Assembly: GCA_035762545.1 (NCBI GenBank)
Contig: DASTOM010000007.1
Coordinates: 40,984-104,983, forward strand
Direction of reading: 5' to 3'
DNA: 64,000 bases
Source: JANQRA01 sp035762545
GTDB lineage: Bacteria > Actinomycetota > Acidimicrobiia > Spongiisociales > ZC4RG35
Position 1 is the first letter of the stretch. The number at the start of each line of letters is the position of its first letter. The translations under genes and the position numbers were made by a program. Positions 9,324-18,605 of this stretch are shown one piece after another. The notes beneath the pieces are model-generated. The model saw nothing but the letters and a program-made list of their open reading frames with translations, was not told the origin of the DNA and searched no databases.

Positions 9324-11245
9324 GACGGTCTTTGAGCGAGCTCGGCCAGACGGTTGGTGGCCTCTATCAACGGCACACCCCTCGTGTCCCTGTCCTCCCC
9401 GTAGAGCCGCAGGCCGACGGTCCCGTTGGCCACGTCGTCGTCTCCGACGACGATCACGGCCGGGTGCTTCTGAGTCAGGGCCTTCCTGATCTTGTCGCCG
9501 ACGGTCTCCTGAGACAGATCGACTTCGGCACGCAGCCCGGCATCTCGGAGCCGTTGCTTCACCTGTTCGGCGTAGTCGTCGTGGCGATCAGCCACCGGAA
9601 TCACAGACACCTGCTCCGGGGCGAGCCACATGGGGAAGGCCCCGGCGTAGTGCTCGACCAGGATGCCGGCGAACCTCTCGATCGAACCTGCCTTGGCGCA
9701 GTGAATCATGTATGGCTTCTCTGAGGTGTTGCCCGAGCCCGTGTACTCCAGGTCGAACCGATCCGGCAGGTTGAAGTCGAGCTGGATCGTCGATGCCTGC
9801 CAGAGGCGGCCAATCGCATCCTTGATGTGGAAGTCGATCTTCGGGCCGTAGAACGCCCCCTCGCCCTCGGCGATCCGATACCTGACTCCCTTGGTCTCGA
9901 GCGCCTTCTCCAGTGCAGCTTCGGTCACTTCCCAACGCTCGGGCTCACCGATCGCCTTCTCGGGCTTGGTGCTCAGCTCAGCCTGATAGTCGTCGAAACC
10001 GAAGTCCTTCAGCCACGTGGTGACGAAGTCGATATGGCGCTCCAGCTCGTCCTGGATCTGGCCCTCGGTGCAGAAGGTGTGGGAATCGTCTTGGGTGAAT
10101 CCCCGTGCTCGAAGCAGCCCATGAATGACACCGGACTGCTCGTATCGGTAGACCCCACCGAGCTCCCCGAGTCGCATCGGCAGTTCCCGGTACGACCGCC
10201 CCTGACTCTTGTACACGAGGACGTGGAAGGGGCAGTTCATCGGCTTCACGTGATACGACGGGTCGCCTTCGAACTGCATGTTGGGGTACATGTTCTCGGC
10301 GTAGAAGTCGAGGTGGCCGGACTTCTCCCACAGTTCGGATTTGCCCAGGTGCGGCGTCGCGACGAAGTCGAATTCGAACCTCTCGTGCAGGGCGCGGCTG
10401 TGGTCTTCGATGATCTTGCGGAGCATCCCGCCCTTGGGATGCCAGACGGCGAGACCCGATCCCAACTCTTCGGGGAAGCTGTAGAGGTCGAGCTCTGGCC
10501 CGAGCCTGCGATGATCCCGTTTCGCGGCCTCCTCGAGACGGGTCAGGTAATCGTCGAGGTCGCTCTTGGAGGCCCAGGCCGTGCCATAGATCCGTTGCAA
10601 CTGCTCACGATCCTGGTCCCCTCGCCAGTAAGCCCCCGAGCTTCGAAGCACCCGAAACGCCGGGATGCGGCCCGTGGTGGGCACATGCGGGCCACGACAG
10701 AGATCTATGAAGTCGAGATTGCGGTAGGCGGTCACCTCGTCGCCGGCGCCGACCTCGCTCGGATCGACGTTTTCGATGATCTCCACCTTGAACTTGTGTC
10801 CCGAGAAGACGTCCAGCGCCTCGGTGCGGCTCATCGCCACTCGCTCGAAGGGCTGGTCCTCGGCGATGATCTCGGCCATGCGGGCTTCGATCCGCTCCAG
10901 ATCCTCCGGCGTGAACGGGTCGGACACCTCGAAGTCGTAATAGAACCCGTCTTCGATGGGTGGCCCGATGGCGAAGGTCGCCCCGTCGAAGAGGTCGAGC
11001 ACGGCCTGGGCCATCACATGGGCCGTGGAGTGCCTGAGGATGTGGAGACCATCGTCACTGTCGATGGTGATCACCTCGAAATCGCCACCCTCCGTGATTG
11101 GCCGCGACAGATCGCGTTGGTCGCCATTGACTTTCACGGCAACGGCAGCCCGGGCCAACCCGGGGCCGATGGCTCGGGCGACGTCGAGTCCGGTGGCACC
11201 TTCTTGGTGGGTGCGGACGGTTTGGTCGGGTAGGCGGAGATCCAC
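9320..11245 (-). CDS. thrS: Threonine-tRNA ligase
   Basis: 641 residues from a GTG at 11245, which gives the normal TGS-domain start VDLRLPDQTVRTHQEG; longer in-frame extensions run into the divergent gene. Domain order is TGS (1-65), the editing domain with HSTAHVMAQAV, the class II catalytic core with VKPMNCPFHVLVYKS (zinc-ligand cysteine) and GVIHGLLRARGFTQDD (motif 2), and a C-terminal anticodon-binding domain. Its presence near the PIM genes matches mycobacterial synteny, although the HIT-family gene usually between thrS and pgsA is absent here. Confidence 0.98.
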   Translation of the reverse strand: MDLRLPDQTVRTHQEGATGLDVARAIGPGLARAAVAVKVNGDQRDLSRPITEGGDFEVITIDSDDGLHILRHSTAHVMAQAVLDLFDGATFAIGPPIEDGFYYDFEVSDPFTPEDLERIEARMAEIIAEDQPFERVAMSRTEALDVFSGHKFKVEIIENVDPSEVGAGDEVTAYRNLDFIDLCRGPHVPTTGRIPAFRVLRSSGAYWRGDQDREQLQRIYGTAWASKSDLDDYLTRLEEAAKRDHRRLGPELDLYSFPEELGSGLAVWHPKGGMLRKIIEDHSRALHERFEFDFVATPHLGKSELWEKSGHLDFYAENMYPNMQFEGDPSYHVKPMNCPFHVLVYKSQGRSYRELPMRLGELGGVYRYEQSGVIHGLLRARGFTQDDSHTFCTEGQIQDELERHIDFVTTWLKDFGFDDYQAELSTKPEKAIGEPERWEVTEAALEKALETKGVRYRIAEGEGAFYGPKIDFHIKDAIGRLWQASTIQLDFNLPDRFDLEYTGSGNTSEKPYMIHCAKAGSIERFAGILVEHYAGAFPMWLAPEQVSVIPVADRHDDYAEQVKQRLRDAGLRAEVDLSQETVGDKIRKALTQKHPAVIVVGDDDVANGTVGLRLYGEDRDTRGVPLIEATNRLAELAQRPS

Positions 11246-11329
11246 AGAAAGCCTTGGTGTCGCTAGCCTGCGGCAGCGTAATTGGGCGACGCCGGCTAGT
11301 CGCCACCTTAACGACAGGGGTAATAAGGC

Positions 11330-12160
11330 ATGACAGCACGGGGACTCGTCGAATCGCTCTACCCGTCTGCGCGGATAAGGGAGCTTGCAGCGGGCGCTAA
11401 CAGCATCTTTCGCGTCACCGAGCACGAGGACGAAACGTCGATAGTCAAGGTGTACCCCGTGGCTTCGCGAGAAAAGCGGGAACGACGTGCCCTGGAGGCC
11501 CTCGCCGCTGTCGAGGGCGTCCCGAAGATCCTCAACCACGGTCTCGAGGGTGACCAGGCGTGGCTGAAGATGAACGACGCAGGATCCTGGAATCTGAGTT
11601 CTCTCCCCAAGAACCTCGAGATCGTCGAAGCCGCCGGCCGGACCCTCCGCAACGTGCACAACGCTAAGGCTGAGATCACCAATCTGGTAGTGGGGATCGA
11701 CAGCGAGTACGTCAAGAGCCACTACCGATCGACCATCGAGCGTCTTGGTCGGTTCCGCCGGCGTTTCGGCATGTCCCAAGTGGTTCTGGATCGCGCCCTC
11801 GACATCGAGCCTCCCCTGGCGACCGACCCGGTGCCATCCCACACCCGCCCGACCCCTTCGAAGTTCATCGTCGCTGAGGGTGGCAAGGTGACTCTGGTCG
11901 ATTGGGAGTGGGCCACGCTGGGGCCGCCGGAATGGGATCTGACTCTGGCGGTGTGGCAATTCGCGGTGAACCACGGAGAGGACGCGGCGGCCGCCTTCCG
12001 TAAGGGCTACGCCGCCGAGCTACCGGAGAGTCGGTACCGCTCATGGGTGGCCTACCACTCGGCGATGATGATGCTCGACGCCGCCGAGCAGCGAGAGGGC
12101 CGACTCGGGGATCTCCACTATCTGGTCGCCGACCTCACCGAAGCGGTGATGGGCACCTGA
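11330..12160 (+). CDS. Aminoglycoside-phosphotransferase-fold protein with degenerate catalytic loop
   Basis: 276 residues with the APH/choline-kinase fold: a glycine-containing N-lobe, the ATP-anchoring lysine in IVKVYP (Lys40), and the metal-binding aspartate in LVDWEWATLGPPEWDL (Asp191). The catalytic loop, normally HGDLHPGN, reads SHTRPTPSK (170-178). The catalytic aspartate and the asparagine are both replaced, although the frame is intact. This suggests a pseudokinase that may bind nucleotide without phosphotransfer. It is divergent from thrS. The start ATG at 11330 lies behind AATAAGG. Substrate is unknown. Confidence 0.75.
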   Translation: MTARGLVESLYPSARIRELAAGANSIFRVTEHEDETSIVKVYPVASREKRERRALEALAAVEGVPKILNHGLEGDQAWLKMNDAGSWNLSSLPKNLEIVEAAGRTLRNVHNAKAEITNLVVGIDSEYVKSHYRSTIERLGRFRRRFGMSQVVLDRALDIEPPLATDPVPSHTRPTPSKFIVAEGGKVTLVDWEWATLGPPEWDLTLAVWQFAVNHGEDAAAAFRKGYAAELPESRYRSWVAYHSAMMMLDAAEQREGRLGDLHYLVADLTEAVMGT

Positions 12161-12234
12161 TCGCCCTCGAAATCCACGGAATTCCGACCATCCCGACTTA
12201 GCCTCTGCCTTGCCCTCGGCAAGGAGAACGGCAG

Positions 12235-12444
12235 TTGTTTGAAGCTTTGGTTGTGGCGACTGCAACGACTGGTCTCTTCGCGTTGGCCAAGGGAATCCGG
12301 GGTAACGAACGATTCAGAGTCGATCCTCGTCTCGTGATGGGTTTCCGTGAGGAAAAGGGCCCGGATCTCCCCTGTCCATGGTGCTACGCACCGACCGAAG
12401 AGCACGACAGTCGCTGCACCGGCTGTGGCAGGACGTTCGGCTGA
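12235..12444 (+). CDS. Small zinc-ribbon protein
   Basis: 69 residues from a TTG at 12235 with AAGGAG eight bases upstream. The N-terminus is mildly hydrophobic and could be a weak membrane anchor (residues 2-20). The C-terminus holds two CxxC pairs, Cys47/Cys50 (CPWC) and Cys61/Cys64 (CTGC), the layout of a treble-clef or rubredoxin-like zinc ribbon. It lies between the kinase-fold gene and the patatin, 75 and 71 bases away. Function is unknown; the ribosome site and paired cysteines support coding. Confidence 0.7.
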   Translation: MFEALVVATATTGLFALAKGIRGNERFRVDPRLVMGFREEKGPDLPCPWCYAPTEEHDSRCTGCGRTFG

Positions 12445-12514
12445 ACCCCCATATTCGACCGATAATCGAGCCACCCGATTCATACTCGGTTAAGCACGCG
12501 GACACTTATATGGT

Positions 12515-13492
12515 GTGACAACAGTGAGCAGGGTAGGACTGGTCCTCGGAGGCGGGGGGATAACCGGTGCCGCTTACGAGATGGCGGCACTGATGGCCCT
12601 GCGCGCGGCCACCGACTGGGACCCCAACCAAGCAGAGGTTGTGATTGGGACGTCGTCGGGCGCGTTTGTGTCGGCCCTGGTCCGTCATGACGCCCTCACC
12701 CTCGACTCGCTGGTTCTCACGACTGACGATCGCAAGGACGTGGCCGAACGAATCCGATCCCATGTGTATGCGCGTGGCGACTCCGTTGGAATGACCGACT
12801 GGGTGCGTTACGGACTGCTCCCGGGAGTCCGCAGACCGGGTCTCACCATGTTTCTCGGGTCTCCGGCCCGATTCAGCCCAGCTGGGATCGGAGACTGGGT
12901 AACCACACACATCGGCCAGGAAGCCGCCAACTCGTGGCCCGACCTCCCGACGGCCATCGTCGCCTATGACATCAAGCGTGGATCGAGGGTGGCGTTTGGA
13001 AGCGACCAGGCGCCGGAGATCGCCATCAAAGACGCCGTGGCCGCATCCTCAGCCGTGCCGGTGGTCTTCCGACCACATCGTGTCGAAGATTCCCTATACG
13101 TCGATGGAGGGATCTCGTCGGGGACCCACGCCGATCTCGTCCTGGGACACTCCCGTCAGCTCGATCTGATCCTGGTGGTCGCCCCGATGGCTGCCGAGAT
13201 CCAAAGGCAGAGGGCTCGCTTCCACGAGAAGATGTTCGACCGTGTCGGCACCAGGTCCCTGTCCCAGGAGATGGCGATGATCAGAGACGCTTGGCCCGAC
13301 ACCGATGTCGTGGCCCTGAGTCCGTCGCCCTCGGTGCAGAACGCCATGCGCCCCAACCCGATGGACACGACACGCGCCGTGGCGACCTTCACACGGACCC
13401 TGATCTCGATGAAGCGGACCCTGGCACGACCCGACGTCTGGGAGCGGCTCGACCACCACCTGATCGGTCGAAGCGTCAGCCGCTCGGCGTGA
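12515..13492 (+). CDS. Patatin-like phospholipase
   Basis: 325 residues. The patatin fold is shown by the oxyanion glycine run LGGGGITG (11-18), the nucleophile motif GTSSG (Ser47) and the aspartate of the catalytic dyad in VDGGISSG (Asp197). These enzymes hydrolyse acyl esters of phospholipids or related lipids. There is no signal peptide, so it is probably cytoplasmic or membrane-peripheral. The GTG at 12515 is taken as start; a second GTG nine bases on is equally possible. The 3' end overlaps the convergent DUF368 gene by 17 bases. Confidence 0.9.
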   Translation: MTTVSRVGLVLGGGGITGAAYEMAALMALRAATDWDPNQAEVVIGTSSGAFVSALVRHDALTLDSLVLTTDDRKDVAERIRSHVYARGDSVGMTDWVRYGLLPGVRRPGLTMFLGSPARFSPAGIGDWVTTHIGQEAANSWPDLPTAIVAYDIKRGSRVAFGSDQAPEIAIKDAVAASSAVPVVFRPHRVEDSLYVDGGISSGTHADLVLGHSRQLDLILVVAPMAAEIQRQRARFHEKMFDRVGTRSLSQEMAMIRDAWPDTDVVALSPSPSVQNAMRPNPMDTTRAVATFTRTLISMKRTLARPDVWERLDHHLIGRSVSRSA

Positions 13493-14372
13493 GCGCCGCC
13501 GTCTCGACCCGATCACGAGCGAGTCTCGCGATCAGAAAGACGAACCCGAACCCGATCACTGCCGCGATCGTGACCTGGACCACGTCGTCTCCTGGCGGCG
13601 CGAGGGCCGCACTGTCCACACCTTCGGGCCATGGCCAGACCACACGCAGCGAGCCGGCCATGAGGCCGATGAGGCCGGCCAGGACGAGGTCGTGGAAGCG
13701 ACTGAGCGCCCAATGGAGGACTTGCGAGAAGAGAGCTAGCCCGACGATCGCGCCGAGAGTGAAGACACCGAGTGCCACGAAGTCCCTGTCGTTCACCGCA
13801 CCGAGCACGTTCGGGTACATGCCGATCAACAGGAGGATGAGCGATCCGGAGATTCCGGGGAGGATCATGGCGCAGATCGCCAGTGCTCCGGAGGCGAAGT
13901 AGACCAACAGGCTCGGATCCGAGACCGTCGTATCGTCACCAAGTCCGAGCAGCCAGAAGAGGATCCCACCGACGCCCAGAGCGATGCCAGCGTGGATCCA
14001 CTCCGGACGTCTCAGCAGCCCCTGGGCGATCACGACCGAGCCGACGACGAGGCCGAAGAAACCACCGGCGAGGACGGTCGGATTGGTCTCGAGTTGATGT
14101 TCGAGCAAGGCCGAGAGCGAGATGATCGCCAGGGCGATCCCAGCCAACAGCGGCACAAGCAGAGCCCACTCCACCCTCCCCAGGTGGTCCTTGAAGCCGC
14201 CCCATCGCCCACGTAGAACAGCTCCCAGCGCCAGACTGCCCTCCCGAATCGACGCGACCAACCGCTCGTAGATTCCGAGGACTAGTGCGATGGTCCCCCC
14301 GGACACACCCGGAACGAGGTCCGCCGCTCCCATGACGAACCCACCGAGAATGTGTCGCAGGATGCTGATCAC
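13476..14372 (-). CDS. DUF368 family membrane protein (PopT-like polyprenyl phosphate transporter)
   Basis: 298 residues with about eight to nine membrane segments. The family signature GGFVMGAADLVPGVSGGTIALVLGIYERL is at the N-terminus and a related PGISGS block sits near the middle, the paired-motif layout of DUF368. Members have been shown to recycle undecaprenyl phosphate across the membrane for wall synthesis. The GTG at 14372 gives the family start. The stop overlaps the patatin end. Lipid-carrier recycling fits the neighbouring envelope-stress module, but that link is inference. Confidence 0.88.
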   Translation of the reverse strand: MISILRHILGGFVMGAADLVPGVSGGTIALVLGIYERLVASIREGSLALGAVLRGRWGGFKDHLGRVEWALLVPLLAGIALAIISLSALLEHQLETNPTVLAGGFFGLVVGSVVIAQGLLRRPEWIHAGIALGVGGILFWLLGLGDDTTVSDPSLLVYFASGALAICAMILPGISGSLILLLIGMYPNVLGAVNDRDFVALGVFTLGAIVGLALFSQVLHWALSRFHDLVLAGLIGLMAGSLRVVWPWPEGVDSAALAPPGDDVVQVTIAAVIGFGFVFLIARLARDRVETAALTPSG

Positions 14373-14417
14373 GCGCAGCGAGTATGGCCCTGACCGGCTG
14401 ACTTACCAAGCATCGAC

Positions 14418-15053
14418 TCAGACGATGCGACGTTTGCTGGCCCAACGGGCCAGTTCGTGCCGGTTGGACAACTGGAGCTTTCGGAGGACCGAGGAGACAT
14501 GGGTCTCGACGGTCTTGATCGAGATGTTCAGCTTGCGGGCGACCTGCTTGTAAGCAAAGCCTCGAGCGATCAGCCTGAGCACGTCCTTCTCCCGTGACGT
14601 CAGCTGGTCGAGCTCGGGGTCGTCCTCAGACGGCATCGCACCGGCAAAGGCGTCGAGCACGAACCCGGCCAGTCGGGGAGAGAACACGGCATCGCCGGCG
14701 TCGATCCGCCTGATGGCATCGGCCAGTTCGGCAGGTTCGATCGTCTTGGTCACATAACCCCGTGCTCCGGCTCGAATCATCGCTATGACATCTTCGGCCT
14801 GATCCGACACGGAAAGCGCCAGGAACTTCACATCGGGGTTGGTCTCACCCACTCCTTCGACGACGGCGATACCGCCGCCATCGGGCATGTGAACGTCGAT
14901 GAGGACGACATCGGGTCTGAGCCCACGGATCTCCTCGATGGCCGAGTCGACGTCGTGGGCACTCCCCACGATCCGGAACTCCTCGGACAGTTCGGCCTTC
15001 ACCCCGGAGAGGAAAAGCCTGTGGTCGTCGACGAGATATACGGACACACTCAT
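14418..15053 (-). CDS. NarL/LuxR-family response regulator, LiaR-like
   Basis: 211 residues: receiver domain (1-120) with acidic pair Asp9/Asp10 and phosphoacceptor Asp53 (LIDVHMP), then a LuxR helix-turn-helix (about 145-208) with LTSREKDVLRLIARG and SIKTVETHVSSVLRKL. Its ATG overlaps the kinase stop by four bases, so it is the partner of that kinase. The combination with PspC proteins resembles LiaSR/VraSR-type envelope stress systems. Targets are unknown; the adjacent divergent PspC gene is the natural candidate. Confidence 0.93.
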   Translation of the reverse strand: MSVSVYLVDDHRLFLSGVKAELSEEFRIVGSAHDVDSAIEEIRGLRPDVVLIDVHMPDGGGIAVVEGVGETNPDVKFLALSVSDQAEDVIAMIRAGARGYVTKTIEPAELADAIRRIDAGDAVFSPRLAGFVLDAFAGAMPSEDDPELDQLTSREKDVLRLIARGFAYKQVARKLNISIKTVETHVSSVLRKLQLSNRHELARWASKRRIV

Positions 15054-16252
15054 GTCGGCAACCTCAACATCACTTCCGTGCCTTCGTCCATGTCGCTGTC
15101 GATCTCGACCTGTCCGCCCACCCGTTCCATTCTGGCCCGTATCGACTCGCTGATCCCCTTCCGGTCGACAGGCACCTCGTTGGCTTCGAACCCATTCCCC
15201 TGGTCGGTCACGAAGACTTCGACCGCTGCTTCCGTTGCCTCCATGTAGAGCGACACCCGCGCTGCCCCCGAATGCTTCGCCGCGTTGACCATGGCCTCGG
15301 ACGCGGCGCCGACGAGGGCCTTGGTCCGGTCATCCACCGGATGGTCGCCCACGACCACCACGTCGACCGGCACCTGGAAGTCCTGTTCGACCTTCGAAGC
15401 GGCCTGTTTCAAGGCTGTCGACACCAGATCGATGCCGTCGAGAGGCGCATGCCCGTACAGCCAGTCCCGGAGTTCGGTCTCTTGATGCCGGGCAAGCATC
15501 GACATGCGCTGCGGGTCGTCAGTCCTCTGGATGAGCGCCAGGGTCTGGAGGACGGAGTCGTGGAGATGCGCCGCCACCTCCGCACGCTCCTCCTGGCGGA
15601 TTCGTTCGTTTCGCTCGTCGCTGAGATCGGTGATCAACCGGCGAACCCAGGGCCCGAAGGTCACGAGGAAACCGAGTCCAGTCAGAAAGACAGCGAGAAA
15701 CACGAGTCCGCCTTCGAAGACCCGCCCGAGGGCAGTCGAGAACATGACGATCCCAGCCACCAATAGGAGACCACCGACGACGAGGCGGACCTTGCTGACA
15801 TTGTCCACCCCAGGGCTTATCAGGGACACGAACGGCCCTGGTGAGGACGGGTCGGTCACTGCGGCGATACCAAAGGACAACGCCCCGGCGGTCAGTACCA
15901 GGACCGGGTTGGGCCAGAGCCCGACGGCCCCGAGAAGGAAGAGCAGACCGGCGAAGGCGATGCCGAGGCCGATGGCCCTCGAGCTGCTGACCATCTCTCC
16001 CGGCTCGTCGTCGACCCGGTCGTAGGTGGCGAGCCATACGCCGAGATAGAGCAGCACGCCGAGACCCCAGATCGCGGTCAAAGTGAGGAAAGCGGCCCTG
16101 ACGTAACCGTCGCGGACACCGAGGCTGTCTGCGATGCCGCCGGCCACGCCGGCGAGGACGCGATTGTCGCCGCGGCGGTGCAGACGGGCGATTCCAGTCG
16201 AGGCAGTTGCTTCCACACGAGAATGATGCCCCAGAACGATGCCGAAGCTCAA
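15050..16252 (-). CDS. PspC-domain histidine kinase (LiaS/DesK-type)
   Basis: 400 residues. An N-terminal PspC domain (about 20-80, LAGVAGGIADSLGV) is fused to several membrane segments (to about 205). A HisKA_3 dimerisation box follows with phosphoacceptor His231 (HLHDSVLQTL), then an HATPase domain with EAMVNAAKHSGA, DQGNGF and RKGISESIRARME. The TTG at 16252 is used because GGGGAG lies seven bases upstream. PspC domains sense or respond to membrane stress, so the kinase is probably an envelope sensor. It is translationally coupled to the regulator and divergent from the PspC/LiaF-like gene. Confidence 0.9.
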   Translation of the reverse strand: MSFGIVLGHHSRVEATASTGIARLHRRGDNRVLAGVAGGIADSLGVRDGYVRAAFLTLTAIWGLGVLLYLGVWLATYDRVDDEPGEMVSSSRAIGLGIAFAGLLFLLGAVGLWPNPVLVLTAGALSFGIAAVTDPSSPGPFVSLISPGVDNVSKVRLVVGGLLLVAGIVMFSTALGRVFEGGLVFLAVFLTGLGFLVTFGPWVRRLITDLSDERNERIRQEERAEVAAHLHDSVLQTLALIQRTDDPQRMSMLARHQETELRDWLYGHAPLDGIDLVSTALKQAASKVEQDFQVPVDVVVVGDHPVDDRTKALVGAASEAMVNAAKHSGAARVSLYMEATEAAVEVFVTDQGNGFEANEVPVDRKGISESIRARMERVGGQVEIDSDMDEGTEVMLRLPT

Positions 16253-16328
16253 TGGGTGACTCCCCTGACGAGGCTCAGGGCCGTCTCAGGGTGGTCACCG
16301 ATACCCTCCGAGCCAGCATTCCGGCCTA

Positions 16329-17549
16329 ATGGGCCCCATGGAAGAAACAAATACGACGACGGAGGAGCGGACCCAACCGATCCGCTCACCGGAGCTCATC
16401 CGACCAACCGAAGGTCGGATGATCGCCGGTGTCGCACAGGGGGTGGCCAACAACTTCGGCATCTCTGAGTGGATCCCCAGGGTCTTCTTCATCGTCACTG
16501 CGTTCATCGGAGGCCTCGGACTGGCGCTCTACGCCGCCGGTTGGGCCTTCGTCAGGTCCGAAGACGAGGACGAGTCACCGGCCGAGAGGTTCTTCTCGAA
16601 CGCCTCGAGCTCGTCGGCCTGGATCGGAATAGGGCTGATAGTCATCGCCGGGATCATCATCCTCGCCAACTTCACCTTCATCGCTGGTGAGGTGGTGTGG
16701 GCAGGTGCCCTCCTGGTGGTCGGACTCCTCCTCTACCTCGGATACATCCCCAGTGGATCCACGAGAGAGACAGATTCCGATGAGTCAAAGGAGGGAGTTC
16801 AACAAATGACTTTGACCACTGACACCTCGAAGATCCTTGCCCATGAGGGCACCGCCGGCGACTCCCCCGCCGGCGGCGCGCCTTCAACACCGCCTCCCCC
16901 GGCTCCGCCCAGCCCACAGGAGCCCCCACGTCCGCCTGCGCCACCGCGGGAGCGTTCGATCCTCGGTCGGCTCACGGTCGGGATCACCCTCCTCGCTCTG
17001 GCGACCCTGGCGATCCTGGACAACATCCCGGGAGTGCCGATCGAGGCGGAACCTCGCCACTATCTGGCTTTGGCAGTGACGATCGTCGGGATCGGCCTCA
17101 TCGTCGGCGCCTTCATCGGTCGGGCCCGGTGGCTGATCGTGGCGGGAGCCCTCATGGTCCCCACGCTGATCTTCTCGCCGGCGTTCGAGTACGACTGGGA
17201 GAGCGACAGCTTCGATCTCTATGTCGAGCCGACGAACTTCGCATCGATCGAACCGGAATACTCGATCGACGTCGGGAACATGGTCATCGACCTCACCGAC
17301 CTCCCTTGGGACGGTGAGACGATCGTGGTGGCCGCCAGTGTCGACATCGGAAACATCGAGGTTCGCGTCCCGACCGGAGTCGCAGTGTCCGGGCAGGGCA
17401 CGGCTGACATCGGCCGTGTCGCTTCGCCCGGAGGTGCATCCTTCGGATTCGGTGAGCCCCTCGTCGAGTTCTCGGTCCCCGGCAGCGAGGGCAAGGTCGT
17501 CCTCGACCTCGAAGTCAATGTCGGAAACATCGAAGTCCACAGCAGGTAG
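16329..17549 (+). CDS. PspC domain membrane protein with LiaF-like C-terminal domain
   Basis: 406 residues. PspC domain first (about 20-80, RMIAGVAQGVANNFGI), two membrane segments (100-145), a long proline-rich linker (about 180-208), three further segments (212-285), then a beta-rich C-terminus with repeated DVGNMVIDL, DIGNIEVRV and VNVGNIEVHS blocks. The last resembles the LiaF cell-wall-antibiotic-response domain. In Firmicutes LiaF restrains LiaS. Divergent placement next to a PspC kinase suggests the same sensor-plus-inhibitor logic. ATG at 16329, or at 16338. Confidence 0.85.
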   Translation: MGPMEETNTTTEERTQPIRSPELIRPTEGRMIAGVAQGVANNFGISEWIPRVFFIVTAFIGGLGLALYAAGWAFVRSEDEDESPAERFFSNASSSSAWIGIGLIVIAGIIILANFTFIAGEVVWAGALLVVGLLLYLGYIPSGSTRETDSDESKEGVQQMTLTTDTSKILAHEGTAGDSPAGGAPSTPPPPAPPSPQEPPRPPAPPRERSILGRLTVGITLLALATLAILDNIPGVPIEAEPRHYLALAVTIVGIGLIVGAFIGRARWLIVAGALMVPTLIFSPAFEYDWESDSFDLYVEPTNFASIEPEYSIDVGNMVIDLTDLPWDGETIVVAASVDIGNIEVRVPTGVAVSGQGTADIGRVASPGGASFGFGEPLVEFSVPGSEGKVVLDLEVNVGNIEVHSR

Positions 17550-17558
17550 GAGAAACCC

Positions 17559-17795
17559 ATGAAGACACACAAGTTCGACGTCCTCTCGTTCCTGAGCGGA
17601 CTCGTCATGACGGTGATCGGACTGCTGTTCCTGCTGCCTGAGGAGCCGTCGGACGTATTCGCGGTCCTTGGCGACATCGGCAACTGGTTCTGGCCGGTTC
17701 TGTTGACGGTCGTCGGAGTTGCCGTACTCGCGCCCCTCTTCTGGCAGAAGTCCAAAGACGACGTGGCAGCGGAAGGAGAGGGCGAAGCGGCTTAG
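17559..17795 (+). CDS. Small two-helix membrane protein
   Basis: 78 residues with two hydrophobic segments (about 9-26 and 43-62) joined by a short acidic loop, and a charged, alanine-rich tail. It follows the PspC/LiaF-like gene by nine bases, with AGGAG before the ATG, so the two are co-transcribed. It may be an accessory subunit of the envelope-stress module. No family is recognised. Its end overlaps the convergent permease gene by four bases. Confidence 0.75.
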   Translation: MKTHKFDVLSFLSGLVMTVIGLLFLLPEEPSDVFAVLGDIGNWFWPVLLTVVGVAVLAPLFWQKSKDDVAAEGEGEAA

Positions 17796-18574
17796 GCCGC
17801 CGCCCTTTCCCTCCAAACTCGATAGAAGGTTCTGGTCGCCTCGATCAGGACCCAGAACCCGAAGACCACTCCCAACGTGTCACCGTCGAGCCCCAGGGCC
17901 AACCGAGTTCCGATCAGTGATCCGACCACTCCGCCGGCGCCGATGAACAGGGCATCACGCGGGCGAACCAGTCGATTACGCAGGTTCACCGTCGATCCAG
18001 CAATCGCGGTCAGAACGATGGCCAGGAGTGAGGTTCCCTGGGCCACATGCTGATCGAGCCCCAGGAGGAGCACGGCGGCAGGCACGATCACCACACCTCC
18101 ACCGATGCCGACAAGGCCCGCGAACAGACCCGACACCATCCCGACTCCGACGGCTACAAGCAGCTGACCCGTCAGGTCTAGGTCGGTGGTGCCGGGTAAC
18201 GGGTCGCCCCCGAAGACCATTCGCAACCCGGCGACCAGAAGCACCGTTGCGAAGACTATTGCGAGCGTCCTCGAGCTCAGGCGGCTCATGACAGTGGCTC
18301 CCACTACTGACCCGACCGCTCCGCCCAGACCGATGGCCAGGCCGAATCGGAGATCTATGGCACCGGCGACACCGAACGAGATGGCGCCTGCGGTTGCGAT
18401 CACGATGAAGGAGGCCAAAGAAGTGGCGTGAGCCCGATGTCTCCCCAATCCGAGCCATACCAGCAGCGGGACCAGGATGATCCCGCCTCCGACGCCGAAG
18501 AAGCCACCTAAGAGTCCCGCAGCCGCTCCGACCAGCGCGAGGCGCATGGGGACCGCGGTTTGCGTCTGAGTCAC
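17792..18574 (-). CDS. TauE/SafE-family sulfite/organosulfonate exporter-like permease
   Basis: 260 residues with about eight membrane segments. The two half-repeats of the family are visible: LLGGFFGVGGGIILVPLLVWLGL near the start and LFAGLVGIGGGVVIVPAAVLLLGL in the middle, each with the G-GGG-PLL pattern. TauE/SafE proteins are thought to move sulfite, sulfoacetate or other small anions. No sulfur genes lie nearby, so the substrate is open. The GTG at 18574 is used; an ATG nine codons further is an alternative. Confidence 0.88.
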   Translation of the reverse strand: MTQTQTAVPMRLALVGAAAGLLGGFFGVGGGIILVPLLVWLGLGRHRAHATSLASFIVIATAGAISFGVAGAIDLRFGLAIGLGGAVGSVVGATVMSRLSSRTLAIVFATVLLVAGLRMVFGGDPLPGTTDLDLTGQLLVAVGVGMVSGLFAGLVGIGGGVVIVPAAVLLLGLDQHVAQGTSLLAIVLTAIAGSTVNLRNRLVRPRDALFIGAGGVVGSLIGTRLALGLDGDTLGVVFGFWVLIEATRTFYRVWRERAAA

Positions 18575-18605
18575 GGCTTGCCACGTTAGGGCTACGGTTG
18601 CCCCC

